The position numbers and the translations under genes are program-made. Shown in pieces: positions 18,193 to 27,292 of a DNA stretch of 64,000 nt. This stretch comes from Sphingomonas tagetis (GTDB lineage: Bacteria > Pseudomonadota > Alphaproteobacteria > Sphingomonadales > Sphingomonadaceae), in the NCBI RefSeq assembly GCF_024211275.1, contig NZ_JAMLDX010000008.1, positions 1 through 64,000 of the forward strand, written 5' to 3'. The notes beneath the pieces were generated by a model. It saw only the letters and a list, made by a program, of their open reading frames with translations, was not told the DNA's origin and made no database searches. Positions within the stretch are counted from its first letter, which is position 1, and every line of letters starts with the position of its first letter.

Positions 18193-19496
18193 CAGCTGCA
18201 TCCCCCCTTACGGCATCGGCGGTCGCCGAGCGCCCCGCCCGCCCGCTCGCCAAATGGCGCGCCATCGCCGGTGCCTCTACGGGCAATCTGGTCGAATGGT
18301 TCGACTGGTACACCTATTCGGCGATGTCGCTCTATTTCGCGGCGAGCTTCTTTCCCCAAGCCGATTCGACCGCGCAGTTGCTCAACAGTGCGGCGATCTT
18401 CGCCGCCGGCTTTCTGATGCGGCCGATCGGCGGCTGGCTGATGGGGGTCTATGCCGACCGCCACGGGCGCAAGGCGGCGCTGTCGGCATCGGTGCTGATG
18501 ATGTGCGGCGGATCGCTGATCATCGCACTCACGCCGCCCGCCGCCCAGATCGGGCTGGCCGCGCCAGTGCTGTTGACACTGGCGCGGCTGCTGCAAGGCC
18601 TGAGCGTCGGCGGCGAATATGGCGCCAGCGCGACCTATCTCAGCGAGATCGCGCCCAGGGCGCGGCGCGGCTTCTTCACCAGCTTCCAGTATGTCACGCT
18701 GATCATGGGCCAGTTGCTCTCGCTCGGCGTGCTGCTGCTGCTTCAATTGCTGCTGTCGACCGATCAGCTCGAAGCATGGGGATGGCGCATCCCGTTCGTG
18801 ATCGGTGCCGCCGCTGCGGTGATCGTCTTCTGGCTCCGTCGCAACCTGGCCGAACCGGAAAGCTTCGAGAAGGCGCACGACAAGCGCGAGTCGAAGGCCA
18901 GCCTGCGGCTGTTGTTCGCCCATCCGCGACAAGTCGCCGTCGTTGTCGGCCTGACGCTCGGCGGCACCGTCGCCTTCTACACCTACACCACCTATGCGCA
19001 GAAATTCCTCGTCAACACCGCCGAACTCTCCAAGCAGCAGGCGACGATCGTGGTCTCGTGCGCGTTGTTCGTGTTCATGTGCCTTCAGCCAGTGTTCGGC
19101 TGGCTCTCGGACCGGATCGGGCGGCGTGCGCTGCTGCTCGGCTTCGGCGTGTCGGGGACGCTGCTGACCGTGCCGTGCATGACGTTGCTTGCGCAGACGC
19201 GCGATCCGCTGACGGCATTCGCACTGATCATGGTGCTGCTCGTTGTGGTGTCCGGCTACACTTCGATCAACGCTGCGGTGAAGGCCGAGCTGTTCCCGGT
19301 CGAAATCCGCGCGCTCGGCGTTGCCTTCCCCTATGCGGTGACGGTGTCGGTGTTTGGCGGTACCGCCGAATATATCGCGCTGCTGCTCAAGCAGGCGGGG
19401 CATGAGTCGCTGTTCTTCTGGTACGTCACGCTGTGCGTTCTGATCTCGCTGCTCGTCTATGGCGGGATGCGGGACACGTCGCAGCGCGAGCTGTAA
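18189..19496 (+). CDS. MFS transporter, metabolite:H+ symporter (KgtP/ProP-like)
   Basis: About 435 residues and 12 predicted membrane helices. Diagnostic MHS-family motifs are ASTGNLVEWFDWYTYS near the start, RPIGGWLMGVYADRHGRKAA after helix 2, and LLQGLSVGGEYGASATYLSE. The family imports alpha-ketoglutarate, proline/betaine, citrate and related organic acids with protons. I start it at the ATG overlapping the PepSY stop. In this operon it most likely brings in the amine, amino acid or a derived acid (inference). Confidence 0.85.
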   Translation: MTAASPLTASAVAERPARPLAKWRAIAGASTGNLVEWFDWYTYSAMSLYFAASFFPQADSTAQLLNSAAIFAAGFLMRPIGGWLMGVYADRHGRKAALSASVLMMCGGSLIIALTPPAAQIGLAAPVLLTLARLLQGLSVGGEYGASATYLSEIAPRARRGFFTSFQYVTLIMGQLLSLGVLLLLQLLLSTDQLEAWGWRIPFVIGAAAAVIVFWLRRNLAEPESFEKAHDKRESKASLRLLFAHPRQVAVVVGLTLGGTVAFYTYTTYAQKFLVNTAELSKQQATIVVSCALFVFMCLQPVFGWLSDRIGRRALLLGFGVSGTLLTVPCMTLLAQTRDPLTAFALIMVLLVVVSGYTSINAAVKAELFPVEIRALGVAFPYAVTVSVFGGTAEYIALLLKQAGHESLFFWYVTLCVLISLLVYGGMRDTSQREL

Positions 19497-19506
19497 GGCG
19501 CGGCTG

Positions 19507-20883
19507 ATGCGCTATTCCGCCGATCTGCGCGGTACCCGCCACGGCTTCGCCTCGCTCGCCGCGTTGCTGGCCGAGGCAGGGCCGCATCGCTCGGGTGACG
19601 TGCTGGCGGGGGTGGCGGCGCCGAGCGCGGAGCGGCGGGTCGCCGCCCGCTACGCGCTGGCCGATGTGCCGCTGCGCACGTTCCTCGAAGAGCAGCTCAT
19701 CGCCTATGAAGCGGACGAGGTCACCCGCCTCATCGTCGATCGCCACGACGCTGCCGCCTTCGCACTAATCGCGCATCTGACGGTCGGTGGGTTTCGCGAG
19801 TGGCTGCTCGCCGACGCAACCCGCGCGGACCTCGCCGCCATTGCGCCCGGCATCACGCCGGAAATGGCTGCGGCCGTCTCCAAGCTGATGCGCAATCAGG
19901 ACTTGATCGCGGTCGCGCGCCGGATCGAGGTGCGCAGCGCCTTTCGCAACACGCTCGGCCTGTCCGGCCGGCTTGGCGTGCGGCTGCAACCCAATCACCC
20001 GACCGACGACCCCGAGGCGATCGCCTGGTCGATCGTCGATGGCCTTTTGCTCGGTGCCGGCGATGCGGTGATCGGCATCAATCCGGCCAGCGACGATGTC
20101 GATCGCGCGACGACGCTGCTGCACATGATCGACGAGCTGCGACAGCGCTATGCGATCCCGACTCAATCCTGCGTGCTCACGCACGTCACCAACAGCATCG
20201 CGGCGATCGAACGCGGGGCGCCGCTCGATCTGACCTTTCAGTCCATTGCCGGCACGCAGGCTGCCAATCGCGGCTTCGGCATCGACCTCGCCTTGCTGTG
20301 CGAGGCGCATGACGCGACGCTGTCGCTCGGCCGGGGGACGGTCGGCGACAATGTCATGTATTTCGAGACCGGCCAAGGTTCGGCGCTGTCGGCCGGCGGG
20401 CATCACGGCATCGACCAGCAGACGCTGGAATGCCGTGCCTATGCCGTCGCGCGCGAATTTCGGCCGCTGCTCGTCAATACCGTCGTCGGCTTCATCGGCC
20501 CAGAATATCTCTACGACGCCAAGCAGATCATCCGCGCCGGGCTCGAGGACCATTTCTGCGGCAAGCTGCTCGGCCTGCCGATGGGCGTCGACGTCTGCTA
20601 CACCAACCATGCCGAAGCCGATCAGGACGATATGGACAATCTGCTGACGCTGCTCGGCGTCGCGGGCGTCAATTTCGTCATCGGCGTCCCCGGTGCTGAT
20701 GACATCATGCTCAACTATCAAAGCACCAGCTTCCACGACGCGCTGTATGTACGCGAAGTGCTGTCGCTGGCACCGGCACCCGAGTTCGAGGCATGGCTGG
20801 CGGACACCGGTTTGATCGACGGCGGACGATTGCGCCCCATGACGCTCGAACAGGGACGTCGCCTGCTGGGGCATGGCGGATGA
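19507..20883 (+). CDS. eutB: Ethanolamine ammonia-lyase large subunit
   Basis: 458 residues, the usual EutB length. Characteristic stretches are LMRNQDLIAVARRIEVRSAF, RLGVRLQPNHPTDDPEAIAW, DAVIGINPASDDVD, FQSIAGTQAANRGFGIDLAL and YFETGQGSALSAGGHHGIDQ, with PMGVDVCYTNHAEADQDDMD and GVPGADDIMLNYQSTSFHDA at the C-terminus. With EutC it forms the adenosylcobalamin-dependent enzyme that converts ethanolamine to acetaldehyde and ammonia. The ATG at 19507 follows the permease stop by about 10 nt and gives the family N-terminus. No B12 riboswitch or microcompartment shell gene is present nearby. Confidence 0.95.
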   Translation: MRYSADLRGTRHGFASLAALLAEAGPHRSGDVLAGVAAPSAERRVAARYALADVPLRTFLEEQLIAYEADEVTRLIVDRHDAAAFALIAHLTVGGFREWLLADATRADLAAIAPGITPEMAAAVSKLMRNQDLIAVARRIEVRSAFRNTLGLSGRLGVRLQPNHPTDDPEAIAWSIVDGLLLGAGDAVIGINPASDDVDRATTLLHMIDELRQRYAIPTQSCVLTHVTNSIAAIERGAPLDLTFQSIAGTQAANRGFGIDLALLCEAHDATLSLGRGTVGDNVMYFETGQGSALSAGGHHGIDQQTLECRAYAVAREFRPLLVNTVVGFIGPEYLYDAKQIIRAGLEDHFCGKLLGLPMGVDVCYTNHAEADQDDMDNLLTLLGVAGVNFVIGVPGADDIMLNYQSTSFHDALYVREVLSLAPAPEFEAWLADTGLIDGGRLRPMTLEQGRRLLGHGG

Positions 20884-21632
20884 ACGACGATCGTTCACCG
20901 GTGGTCCCTGCCCGTCGATTGCCGGACTCGGTAACACAGGCGCGCATCGGTCTAGGCCGCGCCGGCTGCGGTCTCACCACTGCCGCGCTGCTCGATTTCC
21001 AGCTGGACCATGCGCGCGCTCGCGACGCGGTGCATGCGGCGCTTGATATCCACGCGCTGCGCCGCCATCCGGTGTTCGCCGACGCGATCGTCGTGGACAG
21101 CGCTGCGCCGTCACGCGCCGCCTATCTTCAAAACCCCGATCTCGGCCGCAGACTGGCGCCGGACATGGCGGCGCGACTGGCCCGGGGCGATCACGCCCTG
21201 GCGATCGTGATCGGCGACGGCCTGTCCGCGCAAGCCGTCCAGCGTCACGCTTCGGCCACGGTCGAGGCCGTAGTTGCACAACTGCCCGACTGGCACGTCG
21301 CGCCGCCGGTCATCGTCCGCCACGCACGCGTCGCGATCGGGGACGAGATCGGCGAGCTGCTCGGTGCCGAGCTCGTGCTGGTCCTGCTCGGCGAGCGGCC
21401 CGGCCTCAGCGCGCCGGACAGTCTCGGCGCCTATATCACGCATGCCCCGCGCATCGGCCGGCGCGACAGCGAGCGCAACTGCGTCTCCAACATCCGTCCG
21501 CCGCACGGGCTGAGCTATGCAGAGGCCGGGCAGATGATCGGCTGGCTGCTTCGCGAAGCGCGCCGCCGCGGCCTTTCCGGCGTCGAACTCAAGGACGAGT
21601 CCGCCGCCACATTTCTCCCACCGCAAGTTTGA
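20880..21632 (+). CDS. eutC: Ethanolamine ammonia-lyase small subunit
   Basis: 250 residues, starting at an ATG that overlaps the eutB stop (ATGA), as is usual for this pair. Motifs typical of EutC are TQARIGLGRAGCGLTTAALL, FQLDHARARDAVHAALD, YLQNPDLGRRL, VIGDGLSAQAVQRHA and GERPGLSAPDSLGAYITHAP, ending with NCVSNIRPPHGLSYAEAG. The last residues LSGVELKDES are also conserved. It completes the B12-binding active site with EutB. Confidence 0.95.
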   Translation: MNDDRSPVVPARRLPDSVTQARIGLGRAGCGLTTAALLDFQLDHARARDAVHAALDIHALRRHPVFADAIVVDSAAPSRAAYLQNPDLGRRLAPDMAARLARGDHALAIVIGDGLSAQAVQRHASATVEAVVAQLPDWHVAPPVIVRHARVAIGDEIGELLGAELVLVLLGERPGLSAPDSLGAYITHAPRIGRRDSERNCVSNIRPPHGLSYAEAGQMIGWLLREARRRGLSGVELKDESAATFLPPQV

Positions 21633-21645
21633 AAGGAAGAGGATT

Positions 21646-22695
21646 ATGCGCACCCCATTGGCGATCGGCGCCCTGCTGATTCCCGGCAGCGCGCTCGCTC
21701 AGGCGCCGACGACGCCACCCCCGCTTTATGCCCTGGAATATGAGGTCAAACTGCCGAGCACGGCCGACTGGGACTATATGAAGGTCGATCCCGTCAACAA
21801 TCGCCTGTTCATCGCGCGTCGGCGCGACGGGCTCACCGTGTTCGATCTCAAGACCCGCAAGCATATCACCCTGTCCAATTCGATCGGCGCCAACGGCCCG
21901 CTGTTATTGCCTGAATATGATCGCGGCTATGTCGCGATGACCGACGGCACCTTGCTCAGCTTCGAGCTCAAGAGCCTCAAGGTGCTCGATCGCATCCGCC
22001 TCGACGCCGCCGGCCTGAACGGCGCGGTGTACGATCCCGCGGCGAAGATGGTGCAGGTTATCACCGACAGCCGCCCGGTCGAAACCACATTCTACACGAT
22101 CGACCCCAGGACTGGAAAGCTGGTCGGCCAGAAGTCATTTCCCTTTCGCAAGATGGACGACCCGACACCCGACGGTAAGGGCTTTCTCTACGCCTCCACG
22201 CGCCGCAACGCGGTGATCCTCAAGCTCGACTCGCGCACGCTCGAGGAAAAGGGGCGCTGGCAGGTCAAGGGGTGCGAGCAGACGGTGAAAACCGTCTATC
22301 ATGCCGCCAGCGACCGCGTGCTGGTTGGCTGCCGCGGCGAGAAGCCGGTGTTCACGGCATTCAACGCGACCAGCGGGGCGCAGCTCGACACGATCCCGAT
22401 CGGTCAGAATATCGACGGCATGGGCGTTGACGAAAAGCGTAAGCGCATCGTCGTCGCGACGGGCGGCAGCGGCACATTGGGCGTGATCGAGATGCGCGGG
22501 CCGGATGACTACAAACTGCTCGGCCATGTCGGGACGCGTGCGGGGGCGCGGATCATGGCGCTCGATCAGCGCGACGGCCGCGTCTACACGATCACAGCCG
22601 GGCATACGGTGGGTCCGCAGCCACCGACGGGCGTACCGCCGGTCACCTATCTGCCCAACAGCTTCGTCGTGATGAGCTACAAACCGATCGATTGA
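21646..22695 (+). CDS. Secreted YncE-like beta-propeller protein
   Basis: 349 residues with a cleavable signal peptide (MRTPLAIGALLIPGSALAQA). The mature part consists of repeated blades with WDYMKVDPVNNRLFIARRRD and RKRIVVATGGSGTLGVIEMR, the pattern of YncE/lactonase-like seven-bladed propellers. GGAAAG-type sequence (AGGAAGAGG) precedes the ATG. It has no obvious catalytic residues; a periplasmic binding or electron-transfer accessory role is possible but unproven. It is the last gene of the operon and is followed by a terminator hairpin. Confidence 0.8.
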   Translation: MRTPLAIGALLIPGSALAQAPTTPPPLYALEYEVKLPSTADWDYMKVDPVNNRLFIARRRDGLTVFDLKTRKHITLSNSIGANGPLLLPEYDRGYVAMTDGTLLSFELKSLKVLDRIRLDAAGLNGAVYDPAAKMVQVITDSRPVETTFYTIDPRTGKLVGQKSFPFRKMDDPTPDGKGFLYASTRRNAVILKLDSRTLEEKGRWQVKGCEQTVKTVYHAASDRVLVGCRGEKPVFTAFNATSGAQLDTIPIGQNIDGMGVDEKRKRIVVATGGSGTLGVIEMRGPDDYKLLGHVGTRAGARIMALDQRDGRVYTITAGHTVGPQPPTGVPPVTYLPNSFVVMSYKPID

Positions 22696-22746
22696 CCCAA
22701 GGAATTGCCGTCGCACCCCAAGGAGCGGCGGCAACGGCCCGCCCCC

Positions 22747-24063
22747 TCAGCCCGCCGAAATGGCGGGCATTTTTTCGCCCTGTCTTCGCCACGCGATCAA
22801 CGGCAGCCAGAACAGCGCGCCCACGATTGCGACCGCCCCCGCGACATACAGCGCGGTCGCCCACCCCCAGATCCCAGCGATCCACGGCGTCAGCACCGGC
22901 GAGATCACGCCGCCGATGTTGCAACCGACATTCATCAGTCCCGCCGCCGTGCCGGCATGGCTCTCGCTCATGTCGATCGCCGCCGCCCAATAGGCGGCCA
23001 TGCTCGCATAGATGCCGCCCGCGCCAAGCGCGAGGAGCAGCACCGCCAGGCGGACGTCCTCGACCGCAGCGCCCGCGACCACGAACACCGCCGTCGCGAC
23101 GAGTCCGCCGATGCCGAGCGCGGCCTTGCCGTTGCCTGGGCCATAGCGGCGCGTCATCCGATCGGTCAGCCGCCCGCCGAGCGGCGCGCAGATCGCGCTG
23201 ACGACGAAGGGCGCCATCGTATACACCCCCGCCGCCTCGACCGACATGCCGCGCCCGTTGACGAGGTAGAGGTAGAACCAGGCGAAATAGAGATAGAGGA
23301 CATAGCCGACCGCGAAATAGGCGGCGGTCAGGCACCACAGCCGGACATTGCGGAACAACTGCCACCACGCGCCGACCTCTGCGACATCCGCACGCATCCC
23401 TTCGCGCTCGTCGCCCTCGATCAGCGCGACTTCCGCGCGGTTGATCCAGCGATGCTCGGCCGGACGGTCGCTCGACACCCAATACCACAGAGCCGCCACG
23501 ACGATGCCGACCGCGCCGGAGATGTAGAAGGCCTCGCGCCAACCGAAGGTCACCATGATCCACACGATCAACGGCGGCGCAATCGCCGCGCCGATCGTGT
23601 TGCCGGCAAAGATGATGCCGAACGCCAGCCCGCGCTCGCCCGGCGCCATCCAGTTGGCGATGGTCCGCGCGCCATTGGGCGGCGCGACCGCTTCGCCCAC
23701 GCCGATCAGGAACCGGACCAGCGCGAACGAACCGACCACGCCGATCCACGACGCCAGGAAGATGTCGCCCGCGATCGCCGTCGCGGCCGTGAACAGCGAC
23801 CACCATAGGATCGCGAACCCAAGCACGCGCCGCGGCCCGAAGCGGTCGCCGAACCAACCGCCCGGGATCTGGAACAGCGCATAGCCGAACACGAACGTGC
23901 TGAAGATCATGCCGATCTCGACGCTGCTGATGCCGAACTCGTCGATCATGTATTTCGCGGCGATGGAGATGTTCACTCGGTCGATGAACATCAGGACATA
24001 GGTGACGAACACCGCGGCGACGATCATCCAGCGGACGCGTGTGGGACGGGCAATATCAGTCAT
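22747..24063 (-). CDS. MFS transporter, anion:cation symporter (GudP/ExuT-like)
   Basis: About 438 residues with 12 predicted helices. VRWMIVAAVFVTYVLMFIDR at the start and RFLIGVGEAVAPPNGARTIA plus NWMAPGERGLAFGIIFAGNT are typical of the ACS family, which imports hexuronates, glucarate, phthalate and other organic anions. I chose the ATG at 24063, which has GGAG 8 nt upstream; the ORF extends to 24105. It is the last gene of the TonB receptor-nitrilase-aldolase-amidohydrolase set and would carry the substrate or a product across the inner membrane (inference). Confidence 0.85.
   Translation of the reverse strand: MTDIARPTRVRWMIVAAVFVTYVLMFIDRVNISIAAKYMIDEFGISSVEIGMIFSTFVFGYALFQIPGGWFGDRFGPRRVLGFAILWWSLFTAATAIAGDIFLASWIGVVGSFALVRFLIGVGEAVAPPNGARTIANWMAPGERGLAFGIIFAGNTIGAAIAPPLIVWIMVTFGWREAFYISGAVGIVVAALWYWVSSDRPAEHRWINRAEVALIEGDEREGMRADVAEVGAWWQLFRNVRLWCLTAAYFAVGYVLYLYFAWFYLYLVNGRGMSVEAAGVYTMAPFVVSAICAPLGGRLTDRMTRRYGPGNGKAALGIGGLVATAVFVVAGAAVEDVRLAVLLLALGAGGIYASMAAYWAAAIDMSESHAGTAAGLMNVGCNIGGVISPVLTPWIAGIWGWATALYVAGAVAIVGALFWLPLIAWRRQGEKMPAISAG
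22750..22775 (+). terminator. Rho-independent terminator of the ethanolamine operon
   Basis: GCCCGCC-GAAAT-GGCGGGC followed by ATTTTTT. The 7-bp GC stem with a T run fits a plus-strand intrinsic terminator. The stem encodes the last codons of the convergent MFS gene (its stop is at 22747-22749), so the coding end and the terminator share the same bases. Confidence 0.8.
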
Positions 24064-24139
24064 GCGAACACTCCATGACGGGGCGGCTGCGCGAAGGCTG
24101 TCCACCGCGCAGGCTTCGGGTCGAAAACGGGTCCGGCTG

Positions 24140-27100
24140 CTACGGCTGTTTGCGCCAGTAGAAGCCCGGGAACGGCCGCGCCTGCGGCCAGATCTGGTCC
24201 ATCGTGGCGGCGTTCCACAGCAGGCCGCCCTTCATCACCAATCCCACCGAGTTGCTGTTGCGAATGTCGTCGAGCGGGTTGGCGTCGAGAATGGCGAGAT
24301 CGGCGCGCTTGCCCGACTCGATCGACCCGACGTCGCGCGATAGGCCCATCGCATCGGCCGATCCCATCGTCGCGGCGTAAAGCGTCTCCATCGGAGTTAG
24401 GCCGCCATCGGCCATCGCCCACATCTCCCAATGCACGCCCAGCCCTTCGAGATTGCCATGCGCGCCGAGCGCCAGCTTTCCGCCGGCGCGCAGCACATCG
24501 GCCGAGCTGCGCGCGAGATGCTGAAAATACCAGCTGCCCTCGGACCGCGCGGCGCGCAGCCGGTCGCGCGCGGCGACTTCGTTAAGTGGCGTGAAGCGCA
24601 ACAGCTTCTCGTCCTGCGCGACTCCGCCCCGGGCATAGAAAAAGTCTTCGGCGCCTCCGCCCGGCCCGACGGTCAACGTTGGCACCAGCGGGATGCCGGT
24701 CGCCTTGAACAGACCGAGCACGTCGGCCCGCAACGGCGCGGTCTTGATCGCATGTTCGAGCGTAGAATAGCCGTCCGTCAGCAGCGTCAGGTCGAACGCG
24801 ATCTTCTGCGCACCCTCCGGAATCGCGAGCAGCCCTTCTTCGCGTGCGGCCTGCAGCACCCATTGCCGCTGCTCGCGACGGGGCAGCGTGTAGAGCTTGA
24901 TTGCCGCCGCTCCGATCGCCTTCAGCCGGCGAACGCCCTGCCGCACTTCCTCCAGTGTTTGTGGCGGCTTCGAAAAGGCGGTCTCGTCCCAATAGAGCGG
25001 CTCGCCGGTGCTGAACACGCGCGGCCCCCAGGATCGACCGGTCTCGATCATCTCGGCCTGGGTGAAGATCGACTGCGATCGCGCGGACGGATCGCGCACC
25101 GTCGTCACGCCATACGCGAGCTGGATGACATAGCCCCAGTCCATCTCGGGGAAGAGCTCGGCATTGCGGCCCTGGCGATAGTGATTGTGCACGTCGACGA
25201 ACCCGGGAATGATCGTCTTGCCGCTGACGTCGATCACCCGCGCACCGGTCGCCCCGCGCAGGCTGCCCGCAGCGCCGACTTGGACGATGCGATCATTTTC
25301 GACCAGCACGTCGCCGCGTTCGATCATCCCGGCCGGCCCCATCGTCACGATCCGCGCACCGCTCAACAACACGCGCCCCGCGCCGATCGCGCGCGGCTCA
25401 CGCACCGCTATGTCGATCGCCGTGGCGGGCTTGCCGGTCGCCACCGCCACCTTGTGGTAACGCGGTCCCCAGCCCCAGCTCACGCTGCGCCCGCCATCGG
25501 CCCAGTTGACGAAATAGCCACCGTTCGAGCTCAACCGCCGAACGCTTCCGGCCTTGCGGGGATCGATCTCGACCGGGCCGCCGACGCTGGCCGGGAATGG
25601 TGCCAGATAGGCGTCGAACTGTTCAGTGAAGGCGATCCACTTGCCGTCTGGCGACGGCATCACATCGTCGGCGAAGCGGAAGCGCGCGATTGCGCGCCGC
25701 TCCGATCCGTCCAGCGCGGCGGAGAACAAGGTCGTTGCCTGCCGCCGCTTGGGCGATTCGGTGAAGTAGATACGGGTCCCGTCGCCACTGAAGCTTGGCC
25801 GCATTTCCTGGCGGCGATCGCCGCGCGAACCGACCCGCGCCACAATCTGCGCAGCTGCCGGCCGCGCGACGTCGATCCATTCGACGGTCTTGGCGAGGCT
25901 CTCGGTCAAATTCGCTTCGCCGCGCAGCTCGCCGCCTGAGCTTTTGACATAGACAAGCTTCGTGCCGTCAGGCGACCACGCCAAATGCTCGTAGTGACCG
26001 GCGCTGTTCGTCAGCCTTTCCGGCGCGAGGCGATCCACGGGCGTACGGTAAATGTGCCCCGCCCCGGCATCGGTCCAGCCGACATAGGCGAGCCAGCGCC
26101 CGTCCGGCGAGACCGCCGGCGAATATTCTAGCCCCGGCCCGTCGACGATCCGCCGCGCCTGCCCGCTGCGCACGTCATGGCGATAGATCTTCCCCGCCGC
26201 CGCGAAGAACAACGTCCGGCCATCGGGCGCCTCATGCGTCCAACGCAACATGCGCAGACGCAGCGGATCGGACGATAGCCGGTTTTCGACCGTCCAGCGT
26301 CGCTGAACCTGTTGCTCGACCTGCGCCCGGAACGGGATCGCGGCAAGGGTTCCAGAGATCATGTCCAGCCGGCGGACCTTGCCGCCCGCGGCATAGATCA
26401 GGGCCGCGCTGTCCGGCGTAAAGCCGAAGCCCGGCAGCAGATCGACATCGCTTTCGGGATTATCCTGCTGGTCCCAGTCGAATTCGGCATTCAGCACGCG
26501 CTCGGCGCCGGTTCGCAGGTCGCGCAACACAGGTCGCACCGCATTGCCCGCACGCCGCCCGAATGCGAGCCAGCGCCCATCGGGACTCAGCGCGGGCCGC
26601 GATGCGCCACCGTCGCCGCGTACGACCGGCTGGATCCTGCCGCTCGCCAGCTCGACACGATCGATGCCACGTTCCGCCATCGTCGTGAAATACAGCCACT
26701 TGCCATCCGGCGACGGCACCGGGCCGAGTGGATTGCGCTGGCGATCGACGATCCGCGTCATCGACCCGTCCGCCACCGCGAAGCGCACCAGTTCGTAACG
26801 GTCGTCGGCCATGAGATCATCGCGGCGCAGCGCGAACACCGATGAACCGTCGCGCGACCACACCGGCGACATCACGGTCGCGTTCTTTTCATGGCTCAGC
26901 CGCCGCGCGCTGCGGCCATCTGCATCTGCGATCCACACGTCGCTGCCGCCTGCGCGATCGGACACGAACAGGATGTGCCGCCCGTCCGGCGAGAAGCGCG
27001 GCTGGACGTCATAGGCCGCGCCCGACGTGATCCGCACCGCGTCTCCGCCCGCCACAGGCAGCGTGTATAGGTCGCCCAGGATATCGAACAACAGCATCCG

Positions 27101-27292
27101 ACCGTCCGGCGAGCTGTCGACGGACGACCACGTCGCCTCATCGAGCGTAACGCGATAGGTGAAGCTCGCACCATGCGACGCTTCCACCGACCATGCGGTC
27201 TTGTCCTGGGTCAGTGCAGTGCTGGCAAAGCCCGGGATCGCGCACGCGATCCCCGCAAGCGCGGCCGGCAGGATGCGCCGCCAGCGCGTCAC
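24140..27292 (-). CDS. Secreted TolB-like propeller fused to amidohydrolase
   Basis: 1050 residues. A signal peptide (LPAALAGIACAIPGFASTAL) is followed by repeated PD40/TolB blades up to about residue 600 (SPDGRMLLFDI, SPDGRHILFVSDRAGGSDVW, SPDGRWLAYVG, SPDGTKLVYVKSSGG). The C-terminal metal-dependent amidohydrolase has the HxH pair in FVDVHNHYRQGRN, AIKLYTLPRREQRQW, YSTLEHAIK and KLALGAHGNLEGLGVHWEMW. The last site is the GAHG variant of the common GTDAG motif and is typical of this fused subfamily. Such enzymes may act on cyclic amides or peptides. The GTG start overlaps the aldolase stop, so the order is aldolase then this gene. Confidence 0.85.
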   Translation of the reverse strand: MTRWRRILPAALAGIACAIPGFASTALTQDKTAWSVEASHGASFTYRVTLDEATWSSVDSSPDGRMLLFDILGDLYTLPVAGGDAVRITSGAAYDVQPRFSPDGRHILFVSDRAGGSDVWIADADGRSARRLSHEKNATVMSPVWSRDGSSVFALRRDDLMADDRYELVRFAVADGSMTRIVDRQRNPLGPVPSPDGKWLYFTTMAERGIDRVELASGRIQPVVRGDGGASRPALSPDGRWLAFGRRAGNAVRPVLRDLRTGAERVLNAEFDWDQQDNPESDVDLLPGFGFTPDSAALIYAAGGKVRRLDMISGTLAAIPFRAQVEQQVQRRWTVENRLSSDPLRLRMLRWTHEAPDGRTLFFAAAGKIYRHDVRSGQARRIVDGPGLEYSPAVSPDGRWLAYVGWTDAGAGHIYRTPVDRLAPERLTNSAGHYEHLAWSPDGTKLVYVKSSGGELRGEANLTESLAKTVEWIDVARPAAAQIVARVGSRGDRRQEMRPSFSGDGTRIYFTESPKRRQATTLFSAALDGSERRAIARFRFADDVMPSPDGKWIAFTEQFDAYLAPFPASVGGPVEIDPRKAGSVRRLSSNGGYFVNWADGGRSVSWGWGPRYHKVAVATGKPATAIDIAVREPRAIGAGRVLLSGARIVTMGPAGMIERGDVLVENDRIVQVGAAGSLRGATGARVIDVSGKTIIPGFVDVHNHYRQGRNAELFPEMDWGYVIQLAYGVTTVRDPSARSQSIFTQAEMIETGRSWGPRVFSTGEPLYWDETAFSKPPQTLEEVRQGVRRLKAIGAAAIKLYTLPRREQRQWVLQAAREEGLLAIPEGAQKIAFDLTLLTDGYSTLEHAIKTAPLRADVLGLFKATGIPLVPTLTVGPGGGAEDFFYARGGVAQDEKLLRFTPLNEVAARDRLRAARSEGSWYFQHLARSSADVLRAGGKLALGAHGNLEGLGVHWEMWAMADGGLTPMETLYAATMGSADAMGLSRDVGSIESGKRADLAILDANPLDDIRNSNSVGLVMKGGLLWNAATMDQIWPQARPFPGFYWRKQP

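Noticed and set aside
17862..19403. 513-codon minus-strand frame opposite the MHS permease
   Set aside because: Gln/Arg/His-rich shadow with no membrane or domain features; the plus-strand permease is clear.
19300..19506. B12 riboswitch before eutB
   Set aside because: eutB starts 10 bases after the permease stop inside an operon, and no cobalamin-box-like sequence was recognised there or upstream of 14164.
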